This document shows positions 56,511-64,000 of a stretch of DNA of 64,000 nucleotides, in pieces; position 1 is the first letter of the stretch, and every line of letters starts with the position of its first letter. The stretch comes from Eubacteriales bacterium (GTDB lineage Bacteria; Bacillota; Clostridia; Christensenellales; CAG-138), in contig JAJFTI010000020.1 of the NCBI GenBank assembly GCA_021373115.1, positions 62,001 to 126,000 on the forward strand. The letters run 5' to 3'. Below the pieces are notes generated by a model, which did not search any database, was not told where the DNA came from, and saw only the letters and a list, made by a program, of their open reading frames with translations. The position numbers were made by a program, and so were the translations under genes.

Positions 56511-57227
56511 ATGGAACAGAACCCAATGGAAACCGTCGGTGTTTGGGGAGATTCGCTGGCAAAAGGCGTAGTCTGGAACGAGCAGCGCAAGCGCTTGGGG
56601 TATTCCCCGAAAACCGCGGCGGATGTAGCGGCTGAAAAACTCGGACTACAGGTGCTGAATCGCGCAAAATTCGGCTATACGGCACCGCAGGGGTTTGCGA
56701 TGATGGAGCGGGATTTTGCGGAGGGCATTACCTGCGATACGGCGTTCCTGGAATTTGGCGGTAACGACTGCAATTTTAAATGGGCGGAGATTTCCGAGCA
56801 GCCAACGGCGAATCACAGTCCGGCGACTCCGCCGGAGGTCTTCCTTTCTTCAATGCGGAGCATGGTGCGCTGGCTCTATGAGCGCGGAATTCAACCTGTG
56901 CTGATGACGCTGCCGCCCATCGACGCGGAGCGCTATTTCCGGTTTCTGGTGGGCGATAAGCTCAACGCAAAGAATATTCTGCGCTGGCTGGGCGACGTAC
57001 ATCAGATTTATCGCTACCAGGAGATGTATTCGCTGCTCATTGAAAAGGTAGCTCGGGAATACCAGGTTCGTTTGCTTGATCTGCGCCAGCGGTGCCTTGC
57101 GCGAAACGGATTTATACAGAACATGATTTGTGAAGATGGACTGCACTTAAACGAGGAAGGCCAGCAGTTTGTTGGCGAGCAAATCGCCGATCTGGTGCTC
57201 GTCGAAGAACAACGAAAAGAAAAATGA
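56511..57227 (+). CDS. SGNH/GDSL-family hydrolase
   Basis: 238-aa esterase/lipase-like protein without a signal peptide. Block I is VGVWGDSLAKGV (catalytic Ser), block III is FLEFGGNDCNF, and block V is DGLHLNEEGQQFV (Asp-His). I chose ATG 56511 for its SD AAAGGA; the in-frame sequence upstream overlaps the end of nifJ and its terminator. Substrate unknown; deacetylation of carbohydrate is common in the family. A hairpin follows and the DeoR gene converges. Confidence 0.88.
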   Translation: MEQNPMETVGVWGDSLAKGVVWNEQRKRLGYSPKTAADVAAEKLGLQVLNRAKFGYTAPQGFAMMERDFAEGITCDTAFLEFGGNDCNFKWAEISEQPTANHSPATPPEVFLSSMRSMVRWLYERGIQPVLMTLPPIDAERYFRFLVGDKLNAKNILRWLGDVHQIYRYQEMYSLLIEKVAREYQVRLLDLRQRCLARNGFIQNMICEDGLHLNEEGQQFVGEQIADLVLVEEQRKEK

Positions 57228-57240
57228 GGGAACGGTAGTA

Positions 57241-57268
57241 AATGCCCCCGCTGAAGCGGGGGCATTCT
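57241..57268. terminator. Hairpin between the SGNH gene and the DeoR gene
   Basis: AATGCCCCCGCT and AGCGGGGGCATT form a 12-bp perfect stem with a 2-base loop. T-rich tails are short on both strands. Confidence 0.6.
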
Positions 57269-57319
57269 TGTGCGTAAAATGTCTACGAAACGGGATTCGT
57301 TTCATCAGAATCCGTCCGG

Positions 57320-58090
57320 TCAGGACTCGGCAACAATGCACTCGACACCCTGCGCTTTTGCGTCGGCTGCAAGATCCGGCGGGAGAGCCGCGTCGCAGAT
57401 AATGGTATCAATATCCGAAAGCGCGGCAAACGTAAAGGGCAAAGAACGGCCGATCTTGGAGGTATCCATCAGCATGACGACCTTTGAGGCTTTTGAAAGT
57501 ACGGCGCGTTTGAGCATGCTTTCACTCTGGGAGCCGCTCGTGAATCCGTTTTTCTGTGAGAAACCGGAGGGGGAGAGGAGCGCCAGATCGATGTTGATCG
57601 TTGAAATAAAGTGCTCCGCCTGCGAGCCGGAGCAGGAGAGCGTGTTTTCGCTGATCTGCCCGCCGGTTAACAGCACGTCGCAGGTATGACGCTGCGACAG
57701 CTCGATGGCAATGTTTGCGCCGCTCGTAATAATCGTATACCGCTCGCTGCCCAAATGGTTGGCAACCGCCATCAGGGTACTGCCCGCGTCAAGATAGACC
57801 GCATGTCCGGGCAGAATGAACCGAACGGCGGCTTTCGCAATTGCAATTTTCTGTCGCGTGTTTTCGCGGGCGCGCTTGCTGTATACGCCTTCCACCTGAA
57901 GGGTTGAGGCCTGCATAGTGATGACTCCGCCATGAACGCGGCGCAGATAACCTTGCTCTTCGAGCTGCTTGAGGTCGCGCCAAATCGTCATGGACGAATA
58001 ACCGCTGTAGAGGCCCTGCAGCTCGGATACGCTGACTTCGCCGCGCGACTGAATATAGTCGCGTACCTTGGAGATACGTTCGTTCATCAT
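57320..58090 (-). CDS. DeoR/GlpR-family transcriptional regulator
   Basis: 256 aa. The N-terminal HTH (about 1-58) reads MNERISKVRDYIQSRGEVSVSELQGLYSGYSSMTIWRDLKQLEEQGYLRRVHGG, the DeoR pattern. The C-terminal DeoR sensor domain binds a phosphosugar in this family, with AIAKAAVRFILPGHAVYLDAGST near its start. SD GGGAGG precedes ATG 58090 or 58087. It is divergent from nagB, and repeated AACACGAAT sites flank its own -10 box, so it is probably autoregulated. A hexosamine phosphate ligand is likely. Confidence 0.93.
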   Translation of the reverse strand: MMNERISKVRDYIQSRGEVSVSELQGLYSGYSSMTIWRDLKQLEEQGYLRRVHGGVITMQASTLQVEGVYSKRARENTRQKIAIAKAAVRFILPGHAVYLDAGSTLMAVANHLGSERYTIITSGANIAIELSQRHTCDVLLTGGQISENTLSCSGSQAEHFISTINIDLALLSPSGFSQKNGFTSGSQSESMLKRAVLSKASKVVMLMDTSKIGRSLPFTFAALSDIDTIICDAALPPDLAADAKAQGVECIVAES

Positions 58091-58109
58091 TCAGGATTAC
58101 CTCCCATAT

Positions 58110-58145
58110 AACACGAATTATAACACGAATGTTAAAAAGCAACAA
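58110..58145 (-). promoter_or_regulatory. Promoter of the DeoR gene overlapping two AACACGAAT repeats
   Basis: Minus strand -35 TTGTTG (58140-58145), a 17-base spacer and perfect -10 TATAAT (58117-58122). AACACGAAT occurs at 58110-58118 and 58122-58130, abutting both sides of the -10 box with a 12-bp period. Confidence 0.75.
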
Positions 58146-58210
58146 GGATCATTTTTGACCCGAACGATGGAACCAACCCGTTGAAAGACGCAAAAGCTGG
58201 AAAATCGAAG

Positions 58211-58281
58211 AACACGAATGTAAAATTGTACGGACATAATGTTGACTTTTTTCGAAAACCGCAATAAAATATGTACGGACA
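58211..58281 (+). promoter_or_regulatory. nagB promoter with flanking repeat sites
   Basis: -35 TTGACT (58242-58247), a 17-base spacer and -10 TAAAAT (58265-58270). A third AACACGAAT lies at 58211-58219, followed by sequence like that at 58122. TGTACGGACA occurs twice, at 58227-58236 and 58272-58281, just upstream of the -35 and just downstream of the -10. Confidence 0.75.
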
Positions 58282-58319
58282 AATGAGCAACCATAATACG
58301 TAACGGAGTGAAGAAAACG

Positions 58320-59039
58320 ATGAAACTGATCGTAACGACCAAAGAAGATGCGGCAAAACAAGCCGCGGAGCTTTACCGAGCGCTGCTTCGCCAAAAACAG
58401 AACGCCGTACTTGGATTTGCGACCGGTTCCACACCGCTGGCGCTCTATACGGAGCTGATTCGAGCATATCAAAAAGGTGAGATCTCGTTTCAGCATGCAG
58501 TTTCCTTTAATCTCGACGAGTATGCCGGCCTGGACGAGAACCACCCGCAGTCCTACCGCGCTTTCATGAACAAGAACCTGTTCTCCAGAATCGATATCCC
58601 CATGGAGCACACGCATGTTCCAAACGGCAAGGATACGTCGGCGGAACAAATGGATGCATACGAAGCGATGATCCGTGCGGCGGGCGGGATTGATTTGCAA
58701 CTGCTCGGGATCGGGCAAAACGGACATATCGGTTTTAACGAGCCGGGCACGCCGTTTGATTCGACCACGCACGTCGTCCGTCTTTCACAGAGTACGCGGA
58801 ATGCGAACGCCCGGTTCTTTTCCTCCATTGACGAGGTACCGAAAGAAGCGGTCAGCATGGGGATAAAAACCGTAATGAATGCACGCGCAATTCTGTTATT
58901 CGCGCAAGGAGCATCAAAAGCGAAGGTCGTTGCCGCCGCGGTCAACGGGCCGGTAGCGGAAAAGGTTCCTGCATCCATATTGCAGCTTCACCCAGACGTA
59001 ACGCTGTATCTCGATCCGGAGGCGGCGAAATATCTGTAA
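58320..59039 (+). CDS. nagB: Glucosamine-6-phosphate deaminase
   Basis: Converts glucosamine-6-phosphate to fructose-6-phosphate and ammonia. 239 aa, the short allosteric-loop-lacking length of Gram-positives. Conserved segments are LGFATGSTPLALYTEL (phosphate loop), SFNLDEYAGLDENHPQSY and LLGIGQNGHIGFNEPG. I chose ATG 58320 with SD ACGGAGTG; an in-frame GTG lies 12 bases earlier. Divergent from the DeoR regulator, which is the probable controller. Confidence 0.95.
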   Translation: MKLIVTTKEDAAKQAAELYRALLRQKQNAVLGFATGSTPLALYTELIRAYQKGEISFQHAVSFNLDEYAGLDENHPQSYRAFMNKNLFSRIDIPMEHTHVPNGKDTSAEQMDAYEAMIRAAGGIDLQLLGIGQNGHIGFNEPGTPFDSTTHVVRLSQSTRNANARFFSSIDEVPKEAVSMGIKTVMNARAILLFAQGASKAKVVAAAVNGPVAEKVPASILQLHPDVTLYLDPEAAKYL

Positions 59040-59043
59040 AATA

Positions 59044-59075
59044 AACCGCTCCTCCAGAGATGGACGGAGCGGCTT
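59044..59075. terminator. Hairpin between nagB and the PfkB kinase
   Basis: CCGCTCC...GGAGCGG forms the core stem with inner CC/GG pairs around AGAGAT. A and T-rich flanks give partial tails for both converging genes. Confidence 0.6.
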
Positions 59076-59093
59076 GTTTATGGGATTGGATTT

Positions 59094-60047
59094 TTATTGC
59101 TCAAGACGGCTCAGAATATCCGCAAGTTTCGGCATAGCCGGTATGCCGCCGCGCCGCTCCACGCAGAGGGAAGCGGCTGCGTTCCCGAAACGGGCGCAAT
59201 CCGCCGCGTCGGCAAGCGTGATATTTTTCAGCGTCTTGCCGATGGCGAGAAAACGATAGAGGAATCCGCCGAAAAAGGCGTCTCCCGCGCCGGTAGTATC
59301 GACCGCGTTTACATGAAAACCCGGTATGTGTTGGCTTCCGCTTCGCATAACGACAGAAGCGCCTTTCGCGCCAAGCGTAACGGCAACGATTTTAACACCC
59401 TGATCGATAAGCTCATTAGCAGCTTTTTGCGGATCCGTTTCACCCGTTAGGAACGGAAGCTCCTCTTCGGAGAGTTTCAGGATATCCGCCGTAACAATCA
59501 GCGAACGCATGAAGCGAACGGCTTCCGCTTCGCTGTTCCAGAGCGAAGCGCGATAGTTCGGGTCATACGAGAGGATCGCGCCGGAATGCTTGGCGAGATC
59601 AATCGCTTCATAGGTTGCCGAACGCGCGGGTTCCTGCGTCAGTGAAAGAGAACCCGTATGAAAAATACGCGTATGCTCCAGCAGATCCCGGTTGACTTCG
59701 TCCGGGCGAAGCTGCGTATCCGCGCCGGGTTTGCGCGCAAATGAAAATTCACGCTCGCCGTTTGGCTGAAGCGAGACGAACGCCAGCGTGGTAAAAACGT
59801 CCTCCGATTCGACGAGTCCTTTCAAATCGACGCCCGCGTCTTGCATAGACCGCTTTAAAAACGCACCGTGCATATCGGCGCCCACTTTGCCGATAAAATC
59901 GGTTTTCGCGCCGCATTGCGCGGCTGCGCAAAGCAGGTTTGTTACCGCGCCGCCCGCGTTTTGCTCAAATAAACGCATACCGGCGGGAGAAACGCCGCTC
60001 TGCGTGAAATCGACCAGCAACTCTCCAAGGGAAACAATGTCGTACAT
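59094..60047 (-). CDS. PfkB-family sugar kinase (fructokinase-like)
   Basis: 317-aa carbohydrate kinase. It starts MYDIVSLGELLVDFTQ and has the sugar-binding GGAVTNLLCAAAQCG and FIGKVGADMHGAFL. The ATP/catalytic motif is NAVDTTGAGDAFFGGFLYR (DTxGAGD). I chose ATG 60047 with SD AGGAG rather than 60092. Fructose or a related ketose is the likely substrate, giving a phosphate that enters glycolysis beside pgi. It converges on nagB. Confidence 0.92.
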   Translation of the reverse strand: MYDIVSLGELLVDFTQSGVSPAGMRLFEQNAGGAVTNLLCAAAQCGAKTDFIGKVGADMHGAFLKRSMQDAGVDLKGLVESEDVFTTLAFVSLQPNGEREFSFARKPGADTQLRPDEVNRDLLEHTRIFHTGSLSLTQEPARSATYEAIDLAKHSGAILSYDPNYRASLWNSEAEAVRFMRSLIVTADILKLSEEELPFLTGETDPQKAANELIDQGVKIVAVTLGAKGASVVMRSGSQHIPGFHVNAVDTTGAGDAFFGGFLYRFLAIGKTLKNITLADAADCARFGNAAASLCVERRGGIPAMPKLADILSRLEQ

Positions 60048-60113
60048 AGCAAACTCCTGTCTGACAAATAGAGGCAAAGCAGCAACAAGCATGAACTCTG
60101 TGAAACCCTGTAA

Positions 60114-61130
60114 TTAGTATTCGTCCGCGCAATAGCAGATTTCCTGCGAGAATACGCGTTGAAACGGAAGGTAGCCGCAAAGAAACTGCATCAGCCGTCC
60201 AACGGAGAGGGTATCCGAAAAGGGGGAGGAAGTCCGATTCCCCGCGCCGTCGAATATGCCGCGATTCCAAGGCAAAAGATCATCCAACACGCTGAGCGAA
60301 AGAACGGCAGCATCCCCGCAGAGCGCGCGCAGTAAATACGAAACATCTATCGGAATGACGACGCCCCAGGGACGTATCTCCCCGGACAGTGGGATATCCG
60401 GCGGGAGCTTTACGACCGAACCTTTCGGAAGACGAGACACCATATCTTCGTAAGCCGGAACGGATGTTGCGAGCGTTTCTTCGCAGTAAAGCGAACCGTC
60501 CGCTTCCTCCGATGCAAAGAGGTAACCGTCCGCAATGCCGCCAGTACGGTGAACCAGGCAGCGCGCGCCATCGATCGTGAGATCATGAACGCGTTTTTCA
60601 ATATCGCCGTGCGAGCGGACGACACAGCCGCTATATCGGCTGGTTGCCTGCTCATATACGCGCAGCAGTTCATCGTATAGAGGCACACAGTCCCAGAGAA
60701 CCGGAGAGGACGGCTCCGTTTCGCGCGTATGAAACAGCGCGTCGTAACAGGGAAACTCGCCGATGGCGCGATAAATAGAGAAGTGGGACGGCTTATGAAA
60801 AGCCAGAGGGATGCTGCGCCGTCTGCACTCGGAAAACAGCTCGAAGAGTACGCGCTTCATGAGCCCGTGTCCTTCGTAACCGGGCAGCGTTGCAACGCCG
60901 GAGACCATCATTGCGGGCAGAACGACCCCGCGAATGCGAAGCTGCATGACAAAACCATGCGCAATGCTAATAATACGGCCGTCTTCCTCCGCGCAAAACG
61001 AGGTGTCCGGCGCGAAGCGCTCGGTGAAAAACCAGTCGATAAAGGAAAGGGAGTCGTTAAAACGCAACTCCCAGATTTCCATAGCCTCTTGTTTGTCTGC
61101 CGCCGTCAGCGGCCGGATTGTCGCCATCAT
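60114..61130 (-). CDS. Eis-like GNAT N-acetyltransferase
   Basis: 338 aa, cytoplasmic. The N-terminal GNAT domain starts IRPLTAADKQEAMEIWELRFND. MMVSGVATLPGYEGHGLMKRVLFELFSECRRR is the acetyl-CoA-binding segment (motif A). A second GNAT-like region and a C-terminal SCP2-like region follow, the Eis arrangement. Substrate unknown; aminoglycoside or lysine acetylation is typical of the broader family. It lies between the PfkB kinase and pgi on the same strand, 6 bp from pgi's stop codon. Confidence 0.85.
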   Translation of the reverse strand: MMATIRPLTAADKQEAMEIWELRFNDSLSFIDWFFTERFAPDTSFCAEEDGRIISIAHGFVMQLRIRGVVLPAMMVSGVATLPGYEGHGLMKRVLFELFSECRRRSIPLAFHKPSHFSIYRAIGEFPCYDALFHTRETEPSSPVLWDCVPLYDELLRVYEQATSRYSGCVVRSHGDIEKRVHDLTIDGARCLVHRTGGIADGYLFASEEADGSLYCEETLATSVPAYEDMVSRLPKGSVVKLPPDIPLSGEIRPWGVVIPIDVSYLLRALCGDAAVLSLSVLDDLLPWNRGIFDGAGNRTSSPFSDTLSVGRLMQFLCGYLPFQRVFSQEICYCADEY

Positions 61131-61136
61131 TTTCCT

Positions 61137-62567
61137 TTAAATTATATATTTCTCGTTTTTTTCAGGGATTGCGGCGAGCTCCGCCCGCTTTTCATCGAAA
61201 CCGGGCTTGCCGAGCAGAGCATAGGTCGCCTTTTTGCCTTCCTCCACGCCCGGCTGGTCAAACGCGTTGATGTTGAGCAGTTCGCCCGCAAACGCGGTCG
61301 CCATCTCGAAAAGAAAGAGCAACTGGCCGACGGTAAACGCGTTCACTTCTGGCAGTAAAATCGTATGATTGAGGTGCCCGCTCTTGCTGACCGCGTACTC
61401 CGTCGCCTTGAGTTCGGCGGCGATCAGCTCGTTCTGCGTGTGTCCGCAGAGGAACGAAACATCCGGAACATCGAAATAGCCGTCGCTGATCATGGTTTCG
61501 CAACGGTAGCGATCCACCGCAAGGAAGGTGAGCACCTTGTCAAAAGGACCCTCCGTATAGAGCTGCACCTGCGAATGCTGGTCGGTTACGCCGAGGCTTT
61601 TGACCGGAGTTTGACCTGCGTTTACAACAGCGCCATCCCAATCGACTTTTTTACCGAGGGATTCTGCCCAGAGCTGGGCGTACCAGTCCGCCATATAGCG
61701 AAGCGAATCCGCATACGGCATCATGACGCTGATATTGCAGCCGCGCTTCATACTGGCAACCTGCAGGGTTGCGAGCATATAGGCGGGGTTCTTCCAAACG
61801 TCCCGCTGCGTATCGCAGACGGCATCCATATACGCCGCGCCCGCAAGCAATTCGCGGATGTCAATTCCGCAAACGGCCGCCGCAAGAAGGCCAACCGGGC
61901 AAAGTTCGGAGAACCGACCTCCGACGCCCTCCGGAATAAAATACGTTTTCAGGTTTTCGGCTTTGGCAATTTTAATAAGATTGCCTTTCTTTTCGTCCGT
62001 CGTCGCAATCAGATGCGTACTGATATCCGCGCCGAGCTTCTCGTGCAGAAGGGAGGAGATGATCAGCAGTTGGCTCATGGTTTCGGATGTACCGCCGGAT
62101 TTGCTGATTACGTTGAAACAGGTTTTCTCCACGTCGATCACGTCCAACAGCGCGGCCATGCGTTCCGGATCAATATTGTCCTCAACGAACAAGCGGGGGC
62201 CGTTCCGCTTTTCACGCGGAAGGTCGTTGTAATGCAGGTGGTTGAGCGCCTGCTGAACGGCGATGGGACCCAGCGCGCTGCCACCGATGCCAAGCACGAC
62301 AAAATCGTCGAAATGATCGCGAATCTGTGCCGCATCCTCCAGTATGGATGCAACGATATCGTCCTGATTATATGGCAGTTCACGCCAGCGCATGATCGGC
62401 CGCTTGGCGCGCATGCTGGCAATGGAAGTGTCGATCTGCGACTGCATGCCTTCAAGCTCACGGCGGTAGATCCCGCGGTTACCGAGCTGGTCGGTCATCA
62501 TGTTGTTAAAATCCAGACGTATGCGCATGGCGTTGCGCCAGGATTCATCCGTGTAACGTTCCATCAT
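61137..62567 (-). CDS. pgi: Glucose-6-phosphate isomerase
   Basis: Interconverts glucose-6-phosphate and fructose-6-phosphate. 476 aa. Signature segments are DFVVLGIGGSALGPIAVQQAL, NVISKSGGTSETMSQLL, PEGVGGRFSELCPVGLL and the C-terminal GQLLFLFEMATAFAGELLNINAFDQPGVEEGK with its catalytic Glu/Lys region. SD GGAGG precedes ATG 62567. Shares a direction with the sugar isomerase upstream and the GNAT and PfkB genes downstream. Confidence 0.96.
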   Translation of the reverse strand: MMERYTDESWRNAMRIRLDFNNMMTDQLGNRGIYRRELEGMQSQIDTSIASMRAKRPIMRWRELPYNQDDIVASILEDAAQIRDHFDDFVVLGIGGSALGPIAVQQALNHLHYNDLPREKRNGPRLFVEDNIDPERMAALLDVIDVEKTCFNVISKSGGTSETMSQLLIISSLLHEKLGADISTHLIATTDEKKGNLIKIAKAENLKTYFIPEGVGGRFSELCPVGLLAAAVCGIDIRELLAGAAYMDAVCDTQRDVWKNPAYMLATLQVASMKRGCNISVMMPYADSLRYMADWYAQLWAESLGKKVDWDGAVVNAGQTPVKSLGVTDQHSQVQLYTEGPFDKVLTFLAVDRYRCETMISDGYFDVPDVSFLCGHTQNELIAAELKATEYAVSKSGHLNHTILLPEVNAFTVGQLLFLFEMATAFAGELLNINAFDQPGVEEGKKATYALLGKPGFDEKRAELAAIPEKNEKYII

Positions 62568-62665
62568 CGTAAAAACCTCCAGTTGGTTTTGATCATCGTA
62601 TCATATTTTGTGTGCGGAAAAAAGCGGATATCTGTAAACAAATCCCGCAAGAATGACATTCGACG

Positions 62666-63496
62666 TTACCGCGCCGATCCGAGTGCGGATGTTGCGCAAA
62701 GCGCCTTCATCCGGTCGTAGCTTTCGTAGAGTTCCGGAACCTCATGGTACATATCGCTGTAGACTTCGATAAACGCCGGTCCGGAATAACCGCAAAGAGC
62801 AAGTTCGTGAAACATCCGGGGGAAATCGTACTGGCCGAATCCGGGCATCGCGTACCGCGCGGAGCCGGTTTCCTGCTGCATTGCGTCGCAAAGATGAACG
62901 TTAACAATGCGGCTGCCGACCGCGCGAACATAATCGACCGGATCGAACCCGCTGCGTACCGCCTGCTTTACATCCAATGTAAAGCGCAGCGGATCCCCGC
63001 CGATTGCATCCAGCAGGCGAATGCCGAATTCCGGCTCGTTGAACACGCACCAGCTCACGTTTTCCAGGGTCAGCTGAATGCCGTATTGCGCGGCGAGCGT
63101 ACATAGCTCCGTAAAGATAGGCGCAATACGGGTTAATCCAATATTCTTAACGCCGCCAAACAGACGCGCGGGTCCGTGCATCACATAATGGCTCGCGCCA
63201 ATACGCTTGCCGTCGATTAAAACCTGCTCAAAAATACGCCAGGCGTCGTCTCGCTGACGGGGATGCACGGAAAAAAGCTGCGGTTCAAACTGCATGCTCA
63301 TCGGGTGGACACTGAACACCCGCAAATTTGCGCGACGAAGGCGGTCAAGGAGCAATTCGACGAAAACAGGGTCGTATTCGGAAAAAGAATTAAAGAAGAC
63401 TTCGCAAAGCGGGACCCCGTGCGCGCCGATATCCAGAACCGCATCTTCAAGCTGCATTTTACTGAAGTAACTGGCTGTTGAAATACCGATATCCAT
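62666..63496 (-). CDS. Xylose isomerase-like TIM-barrel sugar isomerase/epimerase
   Basis: 276 aa of the AP-endonuclease-2/IolE superfamily (PF01261). It starts MDIGISTASYFSKMQLEDAVLDIGAHGVPLCEVFFNSFSEYDP. Metal-site residues are seen in LTLENVSWC (Glu), FTLDVKQAVRSG (Asp), NVHLCDAM (His/Asp) and FIEVYSDMY (Glu). I chose ATG 63496, preceded by GCGAGG; longer frames to 63622 overlap the divergent gene's leader. Substrate unknown. Confidence 0.85.
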   Translation of the reverse strand: MDIGISTASYFSKMQLEDAVLDIGAHGVPLCEVFFNSFSEYDPVFVELLLDRLRRANLRVFSVHPMSMQFEPQLFSVHPRQRDDAWRIFEQVLIDGKRIGASHYVMHGPARLFGGVKNIGLTRIAPIFTELCTLAAQYGIQLTLENVSWCVFNEPEFGIRLLDAIGGDPLRFTLDVKQAVRSGFDPVDYVRAVGSRIVNVHLCDAMQQETGSARYAMPGFGQYDFPRMFHELALCGYSGPAFIEVYSDMYHEVPELYESYDRMKALCATSALGSAR

Positions 63497-63563
63497 ATTG
63501 GTTAACCTCGCGGAATATTCTATCACGGCGAACAGAATAGCGCCAGAAAAAACGGAGGAAAGC

Positions 63564-64000
63564 ATGAGACGCAACCGCGATAAAACGTGGTATAATCGGC
63601 GCATGGGCTCAAAAAAGATCAAACAAAACAGAGGAAAAAAAACTGCGCGCCTCGGCGGAATCCTGACGCGATTTGTGTTTGCGGCCGTTCTCGCGGCGCT
63701 TGGCTTTTCCTGGCCGTATCTGCTCGCGGGCAGAGCCGCCTGGATCGAAACGTACTACAGCGGGACGGCCTACCAGTTGATTCGCCGCGCGATTTCATTG
63801 GTAACCGCTCTTGTCCCGTTTTCAATCGCGGAGTTGGCGCTGTATTCACTCTCAATTGGAATACCGGTTCTGCTGCTATACCGTATCCTGCAGCTCATTT
63901 TGCAAAAAGCGGATTGGAAACGATTGGCTCGAACCATAGCCTCCGTCCTGCTTGCGGGAGCGATCGTTCTGAACCTCTTTTACATCACCTGGGGATTCAA
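63564..64000 (+). CDS. DUF3810-family membrane protein (5' part, runs off the window)
   Basis: The first 145 codons are visible and open to the end. Start ATG 63564 has SD GGAGG 5 bases upstream; ATG 63603 is in frame but has none. A basic N-terminus leads to a TM at about 34-55. Then RAAWIETYYSGTAYQLIRRAISLVTALVPFSIAEL matches the DUF3810 pattern (YY...Y..I...PFS..E), and two further TMs follow. The conserved FYITWGFN segment sits at the edge. Family function unknown. Confidence 0.85.
   Translation, partial: MRRNRDKTWYNRRMGSKKIKQNRGKKTARLGGILTRFVFAAVLAALGFSWPYLLAGRAAWIETYYSGTAYQLIRRAISLVTALVPFSIAELALYSLSIGIPVLLLYRILQLILQKADWKRLARTIASVLLAGAIVLNLFYITWGF

Noticed and set aside
63591..63596. 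TATAAT just before ATG 63603, suggesting another leaderless gene
   Set aside because: The in-frame ATG 63564 has a strong GGAGG SD, so the TATAAT lies inside the coding sequence.

Overview
This 64 kb window is a bacterial chromosome segment from a high-G+C, anaerobic member of the Firmicutes (Clostridia). The evidence for that placement is indirect. It includes a pyruvate:ferredoxin oxidoreductase, a VanW/PG-binding protein, the gene order TIGR03960 radical SAM - DUF2344 - rng - rplU - prp - rpmA with a Prp-cleavable L27 leader, an ECF transporter module beside tadA/truA, and selenium-hydroxylase maturation genes. Codon use and G+C are uniform apart from one AT-rich gene at 40278-41111. A Christensenellales-like lineage is my guess, not a demonstrated assignment. 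No prophage, insertion sequence, CRISPR array or rRNA operon was seen.

Layout. Positions 1-7.1 kb hold a hypothetical gene, an ABC ATPase plus a giant FtsX-type permease with a coiled-coil stalk, and an MFS-ArsR pair. Positions 7.2-11.6 kb hold a GH2 beta-galactosidase and a secreted GH16 glucanase. Positions 11.7-12.3 kb hold a tRNA cluster (Lys-CTT, Gly-GCC, Lys-CTT) behind a consensus-like promoter. Positions 12.3-17.9 kb hold a selenium locus: yqeC, yqeB, selD, a class V desulfurase/lyase on the opposite strand, yedE, a TusA-like carrier and DUF3343. Positions 18-26.7 kb carry envelope proteins, recX, nnr, alr and an amidohydrolase. Positions 26.8-32 kb carry the radical SAM/RNase G/L21-Prp-L27 block.

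Positions 32.1-40.1 kb encode a winged-helix protein, a GH13 glucosidase with an extra N-terminal region, a secreted SH3b-nuclease-fold protein, GAPDH, a glycosyltransferase and class II aldolase. An AT-rich two-TM membrane protein follows. Next comes a P-type cation ATPase preceded by a clear yybP-ykoY (Mn2+) riboswitch. Positions 44.2-52.4 kb hold a YfcC transporter, a tail-anchored pseudokinase, a PAP2 phosphatase, tadA-truA-ecfT-ecfA2-ecfA1 and divergent queT with a candidate preQ1-I aptamer. The right end holds nifJ, an SGNH hydrolase, a divergent DeoR regulator/nagB pair with repeated operator-like sites, a PfkB kinase, a GNAT protein, pgi, a sugar isomerase and the start of a DUF3810 membrane protein.

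How the genes fit together. Carbohydrates (beta-galactosides, alpha-glucosides, laminarin/lichenin-like glucans, amino sugars) appear to feed glycolysis (pgi, fba, gap) and then PFOR-based fermentation. The selenium block fits the 'labile selenium cofactor' route for selenium-dependent molybdenum hydroxylases rather than selenocysteine: no selA, selB or selC lies in the window. Two riboswitch-like leaders tie metal export and queuosine-precursor uptake to their ligands.
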